From assembly GCA_035602605.1 (NCBI GenBank), contig DATNLZ010000008.1:91245-155244 (forward strand): a stretch of 64,000 nucleotides of DNA. The letters are read 5' to 3'. Shown piece by piece: positions 45,264-54,233 of this stretch (positions are counted from its first letter, which is position 1; every line of letters starts with the position of its first letter). This DNA comes from DASQHY01 sp035602605 (GTDB taxonomy: Bacteria; Acidobacteriota; Terriglobia; Acidiferrales; UBA7541). The translations under genes and the position numbers were made by a program. The notes beneath the pieces were generated by a model, which made no database searches, was not told the DNA's origin, and was given only the letters and a program-made list of their open reading frames with translations.

Positions 45264-46208
45264 TCAGCCTGCGTCCTTCTGAGCCACAAAATTCATAATA
45301 CCGGGCCGGCCCGACAAGAGATCGAGAGGGCCGAGCGTTCCACCCAGCGCAAGAAGACAAAGCCATTTCAGACCGCTGCGAGGGATTCGCCCGCTACCGC
45401 TGTGAGGGATGGAGCCAAGGCTGACGGCAAGACCGGCAGGATTGTACGCGCCCCGCACAACCGGGCGCGAGAGCCCGCACCGCTCGAGCAATCTTCGCAA
45501 TCCCTCACGCGAGAATACAACCGTGTGGCGCGGGGCATGATAGCCACTCCAGCGGGAACCGAAGACAGAGCGTTCAAGGGAATCCGCTGCCGGCGTTTGG
45601 CCTTCGAAGATACCGCCGGGGGAAAGTTTCCCTACCAGCGCTTTGACGACCGCGAGCGGATCCGGAAGATGTTCGATGACATGATTGAGGGTGATCAGGC
45701 CACAGCGGGGCAGAACCGCCAGGAGATGATTGACATCCCCTTTTACCAGGGTCACTGCTCCATTAGCTAAGACGCTGGTTCCCGCTCGCTCGGCAATTTC
45801 AAATCCCCAGAAACGGTGGTGCGGCATACATCGGGCAGCCTGCAACACGAACGCCCCATCCCCGCAACCGTAATCGAGAATTATGCTGCCAGGAGGCGCC
45901 AGCTTTGTCAGGCGCAAAATCCGAACCCGGTTGCGAATTCTGGCCAGCGATCCACTGTGCGTCATGCTGTGATAATCAGGCGGATAGAAGGTAGCCAGCT
46001 GGGCCATGTTGGGCATGGGCTCTTGGAAAAGAGTGCTGCAGCTCTGGCATTCCACGTAGCGCGCGAGGTAACTCAGAGCATATTCATGATCGGGAACTTC
46101 CATACCTTGTGCGATGTTTGTCGAGCTGCAGACGGGACACACAAACCCAACCGGTGAACGCTGAGCTGATTGGGCGATGGTTTGTTCTCCAACACACATT
46201 CGATCCAC
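45264..46208 (-). CDS. SAM methyltransferase with N-terminal zinc ribbon
   Basis: 314 residues from a GTG. A zinc-ribbon-like start (FVCPVCSSTN, then YVECQSCSTLFQEPMP) has the CxxC/CxxC spacing typical of a group of polysaccharide-locus methyltransferases. The class I domain shows GSIILDYGCGDGAFVLQAARCMPHHRFWGFEIAE and ITLNHVIEHLPDPLAVVKALVGKLSPGG. The last 60 residues are hydrophobic. It probably methylates a sugar of the polymer. Only three bases separate its stop from the desaturase start, so they are one transcript. Confidence 0.85.
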   Translation of the reverse strand: MDRMCVGEQTIAQSAQRSPVGFVCPVCSSTNIAQGMEVPDHEYALSYLARYVECQSCSTLFQEPMPNMAQLATFYPPDYHSMTHSGSLARIRNRVRILRLTKLAPPGSIILDYGCGDGAFVLQAARCMPHHRFWGFEIAERAGTSVLANGAVTLVKGDVNHLLAVLPRCGLITLNHVIEHLPDPLAVVKALVGKLSPGGIFEGQTPAADSLERSVFGSRWSGYHAPRHTVVFSREGLRRLLERCGLSRPVVRGAYNPAGLAVSLGSIPHSGSGRIPRSGLKWLCLLALGGTLGPLDLLSGRPGIMNFVAQKDAG

Positions 46209-46212
46209 GGCT

Positions 46213-48234
46213 TCAATCTTTACCCGCTTCCCCAGGCATCGTTTTGGCTTCTGCGGGGAGGCGCTGCCAAATGGTTACTGTCCACTCGTAGACACTAATG
46301 TCTTGCGGATTCAGAAACCCAACCCGGCGGTAGTGGGATCGCAGGTAGTCTCCGAATGGTCGGTCGAAATCGTGACCAAATATCGGCACACCATATTCGA
46401 CGAAGGTACGGTTAGACCACAGGAGATAACCCACCGGTTTCTGCTCGACCTCGCGAATCGTTTCATCCGTCATTTTTCCGGGTGCCAGAACACCAGGACA
46501 AAATGCGAATACGCGTGTTGGACAATAGGTTCCCGAGAGAAAATACAGGCTGGTATCTTCGGGGACACATAGAACCGTTTCTCCCCTGGCAGCCTTCTCC
46601 TTCATAAAGTTAATCGCCATCCGGTAATTTCTTGCCATCCGCTCGGGCACGCGGATCGTTCCGCGTTCGGTTCGGAACGGCACAAAATGGTCGGCAGGCT
46701 CCTCCCACAGTCTCGAGCGGACGGCCACGAACCCGAGGCACATGAGGCAAATGGCCAGTACCCCGAGCAGCCGAATGCCCCGCGTGGGGAGCTGCCGCAA
46801 CACGATAGGACTGGCCAGCAGCAAGAACGAAAGAACCACCGGCCCGTTATAGTAGATTGAATATCCCGCTGGCGTCGTATTCATCAGGATTCTAAACCCC
46901 AGCGCGGCGGAAAAGCTGAATGCCAGAGCAATTGCGGCACTCCGCTCCGCCGTCGAGCTCGCATGGCGCTGCCGCCAGAAATACGACCAGGCCCACACGG
47001 CGCCTAAGCTCACATACAGAACCATGTCCAGCGGGAAAGCGACATGTGACCACGAGGCTATCCCCGCCCGGAGTACATCCGAGTGGATTCCCAAGCGGGG
47101 TGCATCCGGCAAGGTCCAGTAATTCCACGCAAACACCCAAATTAGGATGATCGCTATCGCCAGAAGGCGCAGCCATAGAGTCCTTACCCTATAGAGCACG
47201 ACCGCCAATCCCGCCAAGGGCAGAGCGCGAACCGCCGCGCTGCGGAATGCCTCCAGGCTGACCGTAAATCCATTGGACTCGAGCCACAACTTGCCATATC
47301 TCTTCATGAAAAAGGAGGTGGGCCAGCTCATGATATTTTCCTGAGTGATGAACTGCGATCCCGCGATGGACACCATCCAGCGGATCACCAGGGCACACAG
47401 AATAATGCCGGGCAGAATCGCGACGGCGTCTGTTCCGATGGATCGCCAGGACCGCCGCAGAAACCCGCGCACGGCGATGAGCAGGATCAAAGTCGCATAG
47501 CAGGCCGTGCCAAATTCCGGTTTTAGCAGCAGCGCGACACCCGCGGCCGTTCCCGCTCCGAGCATCCAGTGCCAGCCCGGTCCCTTCGCCATCATGGCGT
47601 TGACCGCCAGCCAAAGAAAAACGCAACCGACCAGGCAACCATAGACAGCGGAGAAGCTGTAGGGCAGTGGGAAACAAAAAAGTGACGGCTGAAACGCCTG
47701 GGCTATCACAACTGTTCCCGCGGTCCATCCGATGATCCATGACGAGAGCCGCATGCCGGTCAGATACAAGAATATTGCCGAGCCCAGCGCGGCCAGCGAC
47801 CCAGCCCAGTACAGCACCTCGAGGTGCGCACCGAACAGGCGGAACAGATAGCTATTGAAGTAAGGAGCCGCCGGAGTGTAAAGAAACCACACGTCGCGGT
47901 ACAGCATCTTCCCCTGTGCAAGCAGCCACGGCACGTACATCTCGTGGCCAGAGTCGATGGTCAGGTTTCCCCATGCACCCCAAGTCGTATAGACCTTCAG
48001 CGCCCACAGCGCCACCAGCGCGAATAAAGCGGCCAGCGTCGTGCGGTTCCACCGGACAGAGCTCTCGAGCTCGGCTCGAATCGGCTGCTCATCCGGTTCG
48101 CCCCTCGCGGAGTCCTTTACTGCATCCGTAGTCGCAGGGATTGCGGCTGCGGAAGCCGAAGCCCACGCCGACGCTCGGGCCCTTAACAAGCTCTCGGATA
48201 GGAAAACCATTAGGCGCGTCCCAGACGTTTTCAT
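46213..48234 (-). CDS. GT-C-type polytopic glycosyltransferase (ArnT/PMT-like)
   Basis: 673 residues from an ATG. An Ala/Ser-rich cytoplasmic tail of about 60 residues precedes twelve or so membrane helices. The first periplasmic loop, TWGAWGNLTIDSGHEMYVPWLLAQGKMLYRDVWFLYTPAAPYFNSYLF, has the Asp-containing TIDSGHE and a DVWFLYTPAAPY piece typical of GT-C enzymes using polyprenyl-phosphate sugars. A C-terminal periplasmic domain follows. It could transfer a sugar from the polyprenyl donor made by the fusion enzyme at 40719-42146, which is an inference. It is the first gene downstream of repeat copy B. Confidence 0.72.
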   Translation of the reverse strand: MKTSGTRLMVFLSESLLRARASAWASASAAAIPATTDAVKDSARGEPDEQPIRAELESSVRWNRTTLAALFALVALWALKVYTTWGAWGNLTIDSGHEMYVPWLLAQGKMLYRDVWFLYTPAAPYFNSYLFRLFGAHLEVLYWAGSLAALGSAIFLYLTGMRLSSWIIGWTAGTVVIAQAFQPSLFCFPLPYSFSAVYGCLVGCVFLWLAVNAMMAKGPGWHWMLGAGTAAGVALLLKPEFGTACYATLILLIAVRGFLRRSWRSIGTDAVAILPGIILCALVIRWMVSIAGSQFITQENIMSWPTSFFMKRYGKLWLESNGFTVSLEAFRSAAVRALPLAGLAVVLYRVRTLWLRLLAIAIILIWVFAWNYWTLPDAPRLGIHSDVLRAGIASWSHVAFPLDMVLYVSLGAVWAWSYFWRQRHASSTAERSAAIALAFSFSAALGFRILMNTTPAGYSIYYNGPVVLSFLLLASPIVLRQLPTRGIRLLGVLAICLMCLGFVAVRSRLWEEPADHFVPFRTERGTIRVPERMARNYRMAINFMKEKAARGETVLCVPEDTSLYFLSGTYCPTRVFAFCPGVLAPGKMTDETIREVEQKPVGYLLWSNRTFVEYGVPIFGHDFDRPFGDYLRSHYRRVGFLNPQDISVYEWTVTIWQRLPAEAKTMPGEAGKD

Positions 48235-48587
48235 GGGTTCGTCAATAGCAGGTTACCCCCTATTTTCAACTGCCCCTACAAGGATCGTACCGCAGGTTGC
48301 GAACATGTTCTGGCGGTGGAGTGAGTGGGATGAACCCGGAGGTATTCGTTTCCGAGAATGCGGCGGGTGTAGTTGCGCGCACCAGTAACGGTCGAGCCAC
48401 AGTGCAACTCAACCGTTTTGCCAACGCGCAGTCATAGGGGGAAAAGTATTGCAGGTGCGATTTGTTTTCGCGCTGTTTCCGAGTGGTGCGAGCGGCGGGT
48501 CGAGATGCAGCCCGCCGCTTGGCTGTGAACATTATTCTGTTGGATCGGCTTCTCTATTGCTCGACACGTGTTTCGCGATTGAAAGGC
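48235..48587. other. Intergenic region carrying dispersed repeat copy B
   Basis: About 350 bases between the stop of the Pro-rich protein gene and the start of the GT-C gene. It is almost entirely repeat copy B. A minus-strand frame at 48266-48532 is not conserved in copy A and is not called. Confidence 0.5.
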
Positions 48588-48592
48588 CTAAT
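48277..48592. repeat. Dispersed noncoding repeat, copy B
   Basis: About 316 bp matching copy A (38568-38894) in the same orientation. It ends over the stop codon of the Pro/Gln-rich protein gene, sharing AAAGGCCTAAT with copy A's flank. Compared with A it lacks about 10 bases and shows scattered substitutions. It sits 43 bases upstream of the GT-C gene start, matching copy A's position upstream of the TPR gene. Confidence 0.85.
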
Positions 48593-49454
48593 TCGCTGGG
48601 CCCGTAGAAATGTCGAACCCTACTTCCTTCAAATCGTCGTGCGCCTGCTTCTCGGCAATGATGGCTTCCTCTTTACCAAATGCCTCCGGCTTCAATGCTT
48701 GAATGGCCTTGCTGAGGGTCATGAAGTTCCTGCTTCCGGGAGTAGGGCACGATGCAGGATCGGCAGTCAGAGGTACTCCTGTAAGGTCCCACTTCATGCA
48801 ATTAAAGTTTATCCCTACATTGTGGCTCGCGTGCAAAGCGGCTACACAGTCGCTTACAGACTTGAAGTGCGAGCATGCATCTTTTAACTCTACATCCGCG
48901 GGAAGCAATCCTTTAGCCCGCAAGGGTACGGTTAGTTTCGTCAATTGATCACTGTTCATGCCAGGCTGTTCGAAAGCCCTGGTCGGTTGTGCCATCGGAT
49001 TTGCCATCGGTTGTGCTGTCGGATGTGCCATCGGTTGCGCTGTCGGTTGTGCCGTCGGTAGCGCCGTCGGTTGTGGTTTTGGTTGGACGTCACCCAGTTT
49101 CACAGGCTTCAACGCAGGCCGTGCCTGCCGTCCTGCCGAGGGTGTTCTCGAAGCCATCCGCGTTCCTGTGGTGTTTCCGAGACGCGCTCTCTGAAGTTGC
49201 GCCTTGGATCTCGGGTGCGAACCCACGTGCCTCGCAACACGTGACCGGGCGCGCTGGTTCGAACGCTTTGCGTGTATCTTATAAGATGTTGATCGTGCCC
49301 TCGAATTTGACTTTACTCGCGGCTGGGTTCTTACCTGCGCGGCGGGACCCACTTCCTGCGGCCCTTGGCCAGCGGCTGGTACGGCGCCTAGATACAAACT
49401 TGCAAGCGCCAAACCCACGATCACAAGCTTAAATCCTAGCCCTTGATGTTTCAT
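48588..49454 (-). CDS. Secreted hypothetical protein with PTAQ-type repeats
   Basis: 288 residues from an ATG with a GGGGG stretch upstream. A signal peptide (GFKLVIVGLALASLYLGAVPAAGQG) leads to an Arg/Ser-rich basic segment and then a tetrapeptide repeat tract of PTAQ/PMAH/PMAN type (about seven units, encoded by 12-bp DNA repeats at 48985-49068). The C-terminal 120 residues (LTKLTVPLRAKGLLPADVELKDACSHFKSVSDCVAALHASHNVGINFNCMKWDLTG...) form a compact domain with four Cys. I do not recognise the family. It could be an envelope or matrix protein. It lies between the polysaccharide locus and the regulatory genes. Confidence 0.7.
   Translation of the reverse strand: MKHQGLGFKLVIVGLALASLYLGAVPAAGQGPQEVGPAAQVRTQPRVKSNSRARSTSYKIHAKRSNQRARSRVARHVGSHPRSKAQLQRARLGNTTGTRMASRTPSAGRQARPALKPVKLGDVQPKPQPTALPTAQPTAQPMAHPTAQPMANPMAQPTRAFEQPGMNSDQLTKLTVPLRAKGLLPADVELKDACSHFKSVSDCVAALHASHNVGINFNCMKWDLTGVPLTADPASCPTPGSRNFMTLSKAIQALKPEAFGKEEAIIAEKQAHDDLKEVGFDISTGPAN
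48985..49068. repeat. In-gene 12-bp tandem repeats
   Basis: Seven imperfect 12-base units (pattern GGTTGTGCCATC, with GGATTTGCCATC, GGTTGCGCTGTC and similar variants) lie end to end. On the minus strand they encode the four-residue P-T/M-A-Q/H/N repeats of the secreted hypothetical protein. Since 12 is a multiple of three, unit number can change without shifting the frame. Confidence 0.8.
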
Positions 49455-49460
49455 TTTCAA

Positions 49461-49735
49461 ACCCCCATGGTCAAATGCGGCTGGGAAAAACTTTTGATGT
49501 TAGTAGGCCATAGGGTACCGAGGGTGTCGAGGCGTCGGGAAACCCTCGATTCCAATGCATTAACTGGCTAGGCGATCAGGGTGCGCAACAGCACTTCGAC
49601 CAGTTCCAAAAAAAGGGGTAAAAGCACAACCGGCGGAACGCTAACTTACACGTGGTTGCGGGCTTATACGAGGGAGCTTTCGGGGAACAATGCAAGAAGT
49701 TAGCAATCAGCCTTGGAGTCAAACCGAAACACTCT
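49461..49735. other. Intergenic region upstream of the Pro-rich protein gene
   Basis: A 275-base gap after the sigma-54 regulator stop. It likely contains the promoter of the secreted Pro/Gln-rich protein. I looked for a GG-N10-GC sigma-54 element in the correct orientation and did not find a convincing one. Confidence 0.35.
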
Positions 49736-51223
49736 TTACTTTCCCGCTGCGAACGAATAGCTGTCATCCGCCCCGCCCGCGCGTCCGCCAGTCCGGCGGC
49801 GAGTCTCGATCCCCAACCGCTTAATTTTCTGGTTTAGCGTGGAAAGGGGAATCTGGAATTTTTCCGCTGCGTCGGTCTGGTTCCAGCCGGTACGCTCGAG
49901 CATATCTACGATAATCCGGCGTTCGACCTCTTCCATAATTTGGAAAAGTGATGGCTGCGGATTGTCCGCCGCAGTGCGCGCCCCGGGCTCTCCCGGAAGC
50001 GGGGGCATAAATTCTGAAAGTTGCAGGCGTACGCCGCGGACGATCTCTTTGCTGCGCACGTTTTCCGGTAGAAGATCCGCGTCCACCAAGTCATGAATGG
50101 AAAGCACCACGGCACGCTCGACTACATTTTCGAGTTCCCGGACATTGCCCGGCCAGTCATAGTCCATCAGAAGTTTCATCGCCCCTTGGGTAAAACGCAG
50201 AAGAGGCTTGTTGTTTTCCTGACAGTATCGGGCAACAAAGTGCGCCAAAAGCGCAGGAATATCTTCGCGGCGGTCGCGCAGTGGCGGAAGATGAATGGCA
50301 ATCACGTTGAGCCGGTGAAAAAGGTCTTCGCGGAAGCGGCCCTCGCGCACCAGATCAAGGAGGCTGACGTTCGAGGCGGCCAGGATCCGCACATCCACCT
50401 TGATTTGTTCGGTTGCTCCGAGGCGCATGAATTCGCGCTCTTGAATGACGCGCAAAAGCTTGGCTTGGGTCTCAGGACTGATCGTCGAAATCTCATCGAA
50501 GAAAATGGTTCCTTGATCGGCGACCTCAAACAGCCCCTTCTTGGAAGCCACTGCGCTCGTAAAGGCGCCCTTTACGTGGCCAAATAATTGCGATTCCAGC
50601 AAATCAACTGGAATTGAGCCGGTATTTACGGGCACAAACGCCTTGTCCGCCCGCGTGGAGGCCGAGTGAATGGCTTTGGCGATCAACTCCTTGCCGGTGC
50701 CACTTTCCCCGCTGATGAGCACGGTGGAGCGGGACGGTGCGACTTGAGTCACCAGATCCAGCACCGCGAGCATTCTTTCGCTTTTGCCGATAATGTTGGG
50801 AAAATTAAAGCGCTGCTTAAGCGCGCGCTTCAGATGCAGGTTTTCATCGCGCAGCTTTCGCGATTCCACTACCTGCGCTACTTGAGCAAGCAACTCGTCG
50901 TTGGACCACGGCTTGGTAATGTAATCCTGAGCACCGTTCTTGAAAGCGGCACGAGCTGTGTCAATCGACCCGTACGCAGTAATCAACACCACGGAAAGAT
51001 CCGGATCGCGGCGACGAATGTCCCGCAGCACATCGAGCCCGCTACGATCGGGCAGACTCACATCAACCAGCAAAAGATCAAACGGTTGCTCGTCGAGTTT
51101 GGCTAGACCAGCATCACCGGTTTCGGCGGTCGTAACGGTATAGCCTTCGGACGTGAGCAACAGCTCCAGGCCTTCGCGAATTTCCGCCTCGTCGTCTACG
51201 ACGAGAATGGATCCTTTAGGCAT
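49736..51223 (-). CDS. Sigma-54-dependent response regulator (partner of the adjacent kinase)
   Basis: 495 residues from the ATG at 51221-51223, where the receiver strand begins (PKGSILVVDDEAEIREGL). An upstream extension to 51295 lies inside the kinase gene and is ignored. Phospho-acceptor Asp54 is in LLVDVSLPDRSG, and ITKPW closes the receiver. The AAA+ core has Walker A GESGTGK (about 171-177) and a sigma-54 loop reading GAFTSA (about 218-223) in place of GAFTGA. The C-terminal HTH is NQTDAAEKFQIPLSTLNQKIKRL. The start overlaps the kinase stop by eight bases, so the pair is cotranscribed. Its targets are likely sigma-54 promoters of envelope or polysaccharide genes (inference). Confidence 0.92.
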   Translation of the reverse strand: MPKGSILVVDDEAEIREGLELLLTSEGYTVTTAETGDAGLAKLDEQPFDLLLVDVSLPDRSGLDVLRDIRRRDPDLSVVLITAYGSIDTARAAFKNGAQDYITKPWSNDELLAQVAQVVESRKLRDENLHLKRALKQRFNFPNIIGKSERMLAVLDLVTQVAPSRSTVLISGESGTGKELIAKAIHSASTRADKAFVPVNTGSIPVDLLESQLFGHVKGAFTSAVASKKGLFEVADQGTIFFDEISTISPETQAKLLRVIQEREFMRLGATEQIKVDVRILAASNVSLLDLVREGRFREDLFHRLNVIAIHLPPLRDRREDIPALLAHFVARYCQENNKPLLRFTQGAMKLLMDYDWPGNVRELENVVERAVVLSIHDLVDADLLPENVRSKEIVRGVRLQLSEFMPPLPGEPGARTAADNPQPSLFQIMEEVERRIIVDMLERTGWNQTDAAEKFQIPLSTLNQKIKRLGIETRRRTGGRAGGADDSYSFAAGK

Positions 51224-54035
51224 GGACCGCCTTTCTAGCCACGGGGAACTCCAGGTGGAATGATGTACCCTTCCCGGCGGTCGAGCGCACGTCAATTTTC
51301 CCGGCGTGCTCTTTGATAATCCCGTAGCTCACCGAAAGGCCGAGGCCGGTGCCGCGTCCGGTGGCCTTAGTGGTAAAAAATGGATCGAAAATTTTATTGA
51401 CGTTTTCACGCGCAATCCCCGCCCCAGTGTCGCTCACTTCAATTTCCACTGAGCCATTTCGCGCCGCCGTCCGTACCTGCAAGATGCCTCCCGAGGGCAT
51501 CGCGTCGCGGGCATTCAAAAACAGGTTGAGGAAAACCTGCTGCAGCCGATTGGGTGAGCCCAGCACCGCTGGCAAATCCCCTTGCAGATTTTTGATTACT
51601 TGGACGTGCGAGGTCCTAAAGGGGTGGGCCACAAGAGAGAGGGTATCTTCCACCACGCTATTGACATTGATTGGGGCAAATGCAGCCGCCCCGGTGCGCG
51701 AGAAATTGAGCAAGTTATTGACGATTTCGCTCGCTCGGAAGGTTTGCTTCACAATCTTCTCGATCAATGTGTGGCGCGGGTCATCTCCCGGAAACTGTCG
51801 CGCCAGCATTTGGATGTAATTCGAAATCACCGCCAGCGGAGTGTTTACTTCGTGGGCCACACCCGCTGCCAGCAGCCCGAGCGAAGTCAGTTTCTCGGTT
51901 TGCAGCATCTGCTCCTGCATGCGTTCGCGCTCGGTTACATCATCCATCAAGATCAGCCGGCCAATATGCTCCCCGGCTTTGCTCATGAGCGGCGCAATCG
52001 ACACGTTCACGATGGCCGTCCCGGAATTCCCCTTTAATCGAAACTTGTAAAAGCCGGTTACCTCGTCGGTGGACTCGCGGGAGGCTATTTCCGCAAGCAA
52101 ATCCTCGGGCAAAACTTCAGCAAGCTTGCGCCCCACGGCATCATCGCGGCTGATGCCGATCAGTTGCTCGATCTGGGTGTTCCATGACTCCACGCGTCCA
52201 TCGAGGTCAATTGCTAACACCCCCACATGCAACGACTCCACGATGTTTTCGCTGAAGTCTTTGAGGCGCTCGATCTGCGCCGCCTTCTGCTCGAGTGAGT
52301 GGTATAGATGGGCGTTATCGAGCGCCACGGCCACGTAGCCTGCGATGGTAAACAAAAGCTCCACGTCGTCACTGGACAGGAAATCGCCGTCCACGGTCTT
52401 ACCCAGTCCAAGCACGGCAACGGTATGCTCGCGAATGCGGCAAGGAATGAAGTAATTCAAATCGATCTGTTCGAGAGTCTGCTTGACCGAGGGTGAGGCG
52501 TCGCGCGCGGCACGGGCAGATTCGTAAAACAAATATCCCCGCGCAAATTCCGGCCGTTGTGGGTCGAGGAAACTCCAATCGAGAGTTTCGCTTACGCGGA
52601 TCCCCATGGATTTGGTCAATCGCAGCTTCCCGCTTTCCTGCGATTCGACGAATACTGCGAGCCGGTCTACCAAGAGGGTCTGCGACAGCCGGTCCATGAC
52701 CGAGTTCAACATCGGCTCGATACGCACTTCACTGGTAAGCGTGCGTCCAAACTCAATGAGCGTGCGGCGATAATCCAAGCGGTCACGATAAAAAAAGCGG
52801 TCCAACCGTGCTTGAATCCAATCGCGAAAGGGTTGAAACAGGAACGCGGCGACAACGATGGCAATCATTCCCCCGGCGCTGCCCTTGGGCCACGCGGTAT
52901 GAAACAATTCCCCAATCAGCGCCACGAACCCAAAATAGACGGCGACCACGCCCGCGGTCGCTGCGGTATACGCGAGGCCGCGCTTGAAGATGATGTCCAC
53001 ATCCATCAACCGGTAGCGGATGATCGCGTAGCCGAAGCAAAGCGGGATCAGCACGAGCGCCAGTGCCGAAAACTTCATCCATGGACGAAGACTTACTCCC
53101 ACGATGAATGGCAGTACGTAACTGAGAATGAAAGGCGTGGTGCCTGCGAGTGTGCCCCCGGTGAGCCACTTCAATTGCTGCCGCAAAACTCCCGCGGGAG
53201 AGCGCTTGTAGCTTCGAAACAGCACGAAGCCGGCCAGTAAAAAGTAAGCGCCTAGAAGTCCAAGTTCCAACTGATTTAAAACCAGCAGTGCTCCGGGCCA
53301 GCGCAGGAAGCCAAAGACACCTAGAGCCACGCTGGCATGCACGGCAATCAATACTGCTGGCAGCCCATACACCGCGGAGAGCTTGAGCACCGAACGCAGC
53401 CGCGGTTCGCTGCGCTCAGGAAATACGAGAGCAAAGTGCAGCAAGAGCGCCGGAGCCAGCAGTGTGGCAGCGATATTTGACCAGTACACTTCCCAATCAA
53501 AAGGGTCAAGCTTGCCGCTGTAATGGAACGAATACAGGATGAAAGAAACCAGACAAAAAACGTAGAAGTGAACGGCGCGCGGAGCGTTCCACCGGCGCAC
53601 AAAAATGAAGATCCCGATAAAAAGGTATAGCAGTCCTACGACCCGCAGATAGTTCTCAATGGATGTTGCTTTTGCAGCTGGCGCGGTGATGAGCGAGGTT
53701 TCGAATTCTTGGCCATTCCGGCTCAGGCGGTAACGAACTTGACTCCACATGCCCAGCCGCCACAAACGCCTGGTCAGCTGCACTGAACTGTGGACGTTAC
53801 CGCCGTTGAGCGCCAACACCCGGTCGCCGTCCCGAATCCCAGCTCGCAACGCGGGAGACTCCGGGGCTACACGCCAAGCTTCCACGCCGTGGCTCGTGTC
53901 CCACCAGGTAACGCCATCGTCGGGTGTTTCAAACCGTATGCGCTGGTCGAAGTTCAAGATGGCGAAGATCACCGCAGCCAGCGTAGCCAACGCCAGCACC
54001 ACCGCCCCTAAACTTTTTCGCAGGTTTTGCTTCAT
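51216..54035 (-). CDS. Membrane histidine kinase with PDZ, multi-TM, GAF and PAS domains
   Basis: 939 residues. An N-terminal helix is followed by a PDZ-like domain (about 35-105; AWRVAPESPALRAGIRDGDRVLALNG). Seven or eight membrane helices follow, with an LHFALVFPERSE turn resembling the ComP-like sensor region. Next come a GAF-like domain (about 440-585), a PAS domain (VLAIDLDGRVESWNTQIEQLIG) and HisKA with His728 in AAGVAHEVNTPL. The HATPase domain has N box NLFLNARDAMPSGG and G boxes SDTGAG and RGTGLGLSVSYG. It should sense an envelope or extracellular cue and phosphorylate the downstream sigma-54 regulator. The combination resembles kinases seen near exopolysaccharide genes, but I cannot name the ligand. 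Confidence 0.9.
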   Translation of the reverse strand: MKQNLRKSLGAVVLALATLAAVIFAILNFDQRIRFETPDDGVTWWDTSHGVEAWRVAPESPALRAGIRDGDRVLALNGGNVHSSVQLTRRLWRLGMWSQVRYRLSRNGQEFETSLITAPAAKATSIENYLRVVGLLYLFIGIFIFVRRWNAPRAVHFYVFCLVSFILYSFHYSGKLDPFDWEVYWSNIAATLLAPALLLHFALVFPERSEPRLRSVLKLSAVYGLPAVLIAVHASVALGVFGFLRWPGALLVLNQLELGLLGAYFLLAGFVLFRSYKRSPAGVLRQQLKWLTGGTLAGTTPFILSYVLPFIVGVSLRPWMKFSALALVLIPLCFGYAIIRYRLMDVDIIFKRGLAYTAATAGVVAVYFGFVALIGELFHTAWPKGSAGGMIAIVVAAFLFQPFRDWIQARLDRFFYRDRLDYRRTLIEFGRTLTSEVRIEPMLNSVMDRLSQTLLVDRLAVFVESQESGKLRLTKSMGIRVSETLDWSFLDPQRPEFARGYLFYESARAARDASPSVKQTLEQIDLNYFIPCRIREHTVAVLGLGKTVDGDFLSSDDVELLFTIAGYVAVALDNAHLYHSLEQKAAQIERLKDFSENIVESLHVGVLAIDLDGRVESWNTQIEQLIGISRDDAVGRKLAEVLPEDLLAEIASRESTDEVTGFYKFRLKGNSGTAIVNVSIAPLMSKAGEHIGRLILMDDVTERERMQEQMLQTEKLTSLGLLAAGVAHEVNTPLAVISNYIQMLARQFPGDDPRHTLIEKIVKQTFRASEIVNNLLNFSRTGAAAFAPINVNSVVEDTLSLVAHPFRTSHVQVIKNLQGDLPAVLGSPNRLQQVFLNLFLNARDAMPSGGILQVRTAARNGSVEIEVSDTGAGIARENVNKIFDPFFTTKATGRGTGLGLSVSYGIIKEHAGKIDVRSTAGKGTSFHLEFPVARKAVHA

Positions 54036-54233
54036 TTAGTTCCCGGACGGCAACCGCGTCCTTGAGTTACACTTCCGCTCAATATCTCGGTGCACGTTCG
54101 CTTCCATGTAATGGGATAAACGTTAGGGAGTAAGCTCCAGTATTTCAATGGTTTACAAGAGGGCATTCGCGGAGAAGAGAACGTTCTATGGTTTCCGGAA
54201 TGCATCTTTCGCTTTCTGGTATGTCGCTGAGGC

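Noticed and set aside
52557..53240. A 227-codon plus-strand frame opposite the histidine kinase
   Set aside because: It is antisense to the kinase, has no Shine-Dalgarno and is low-complexity, as expected by chance in a GC-rich genome.
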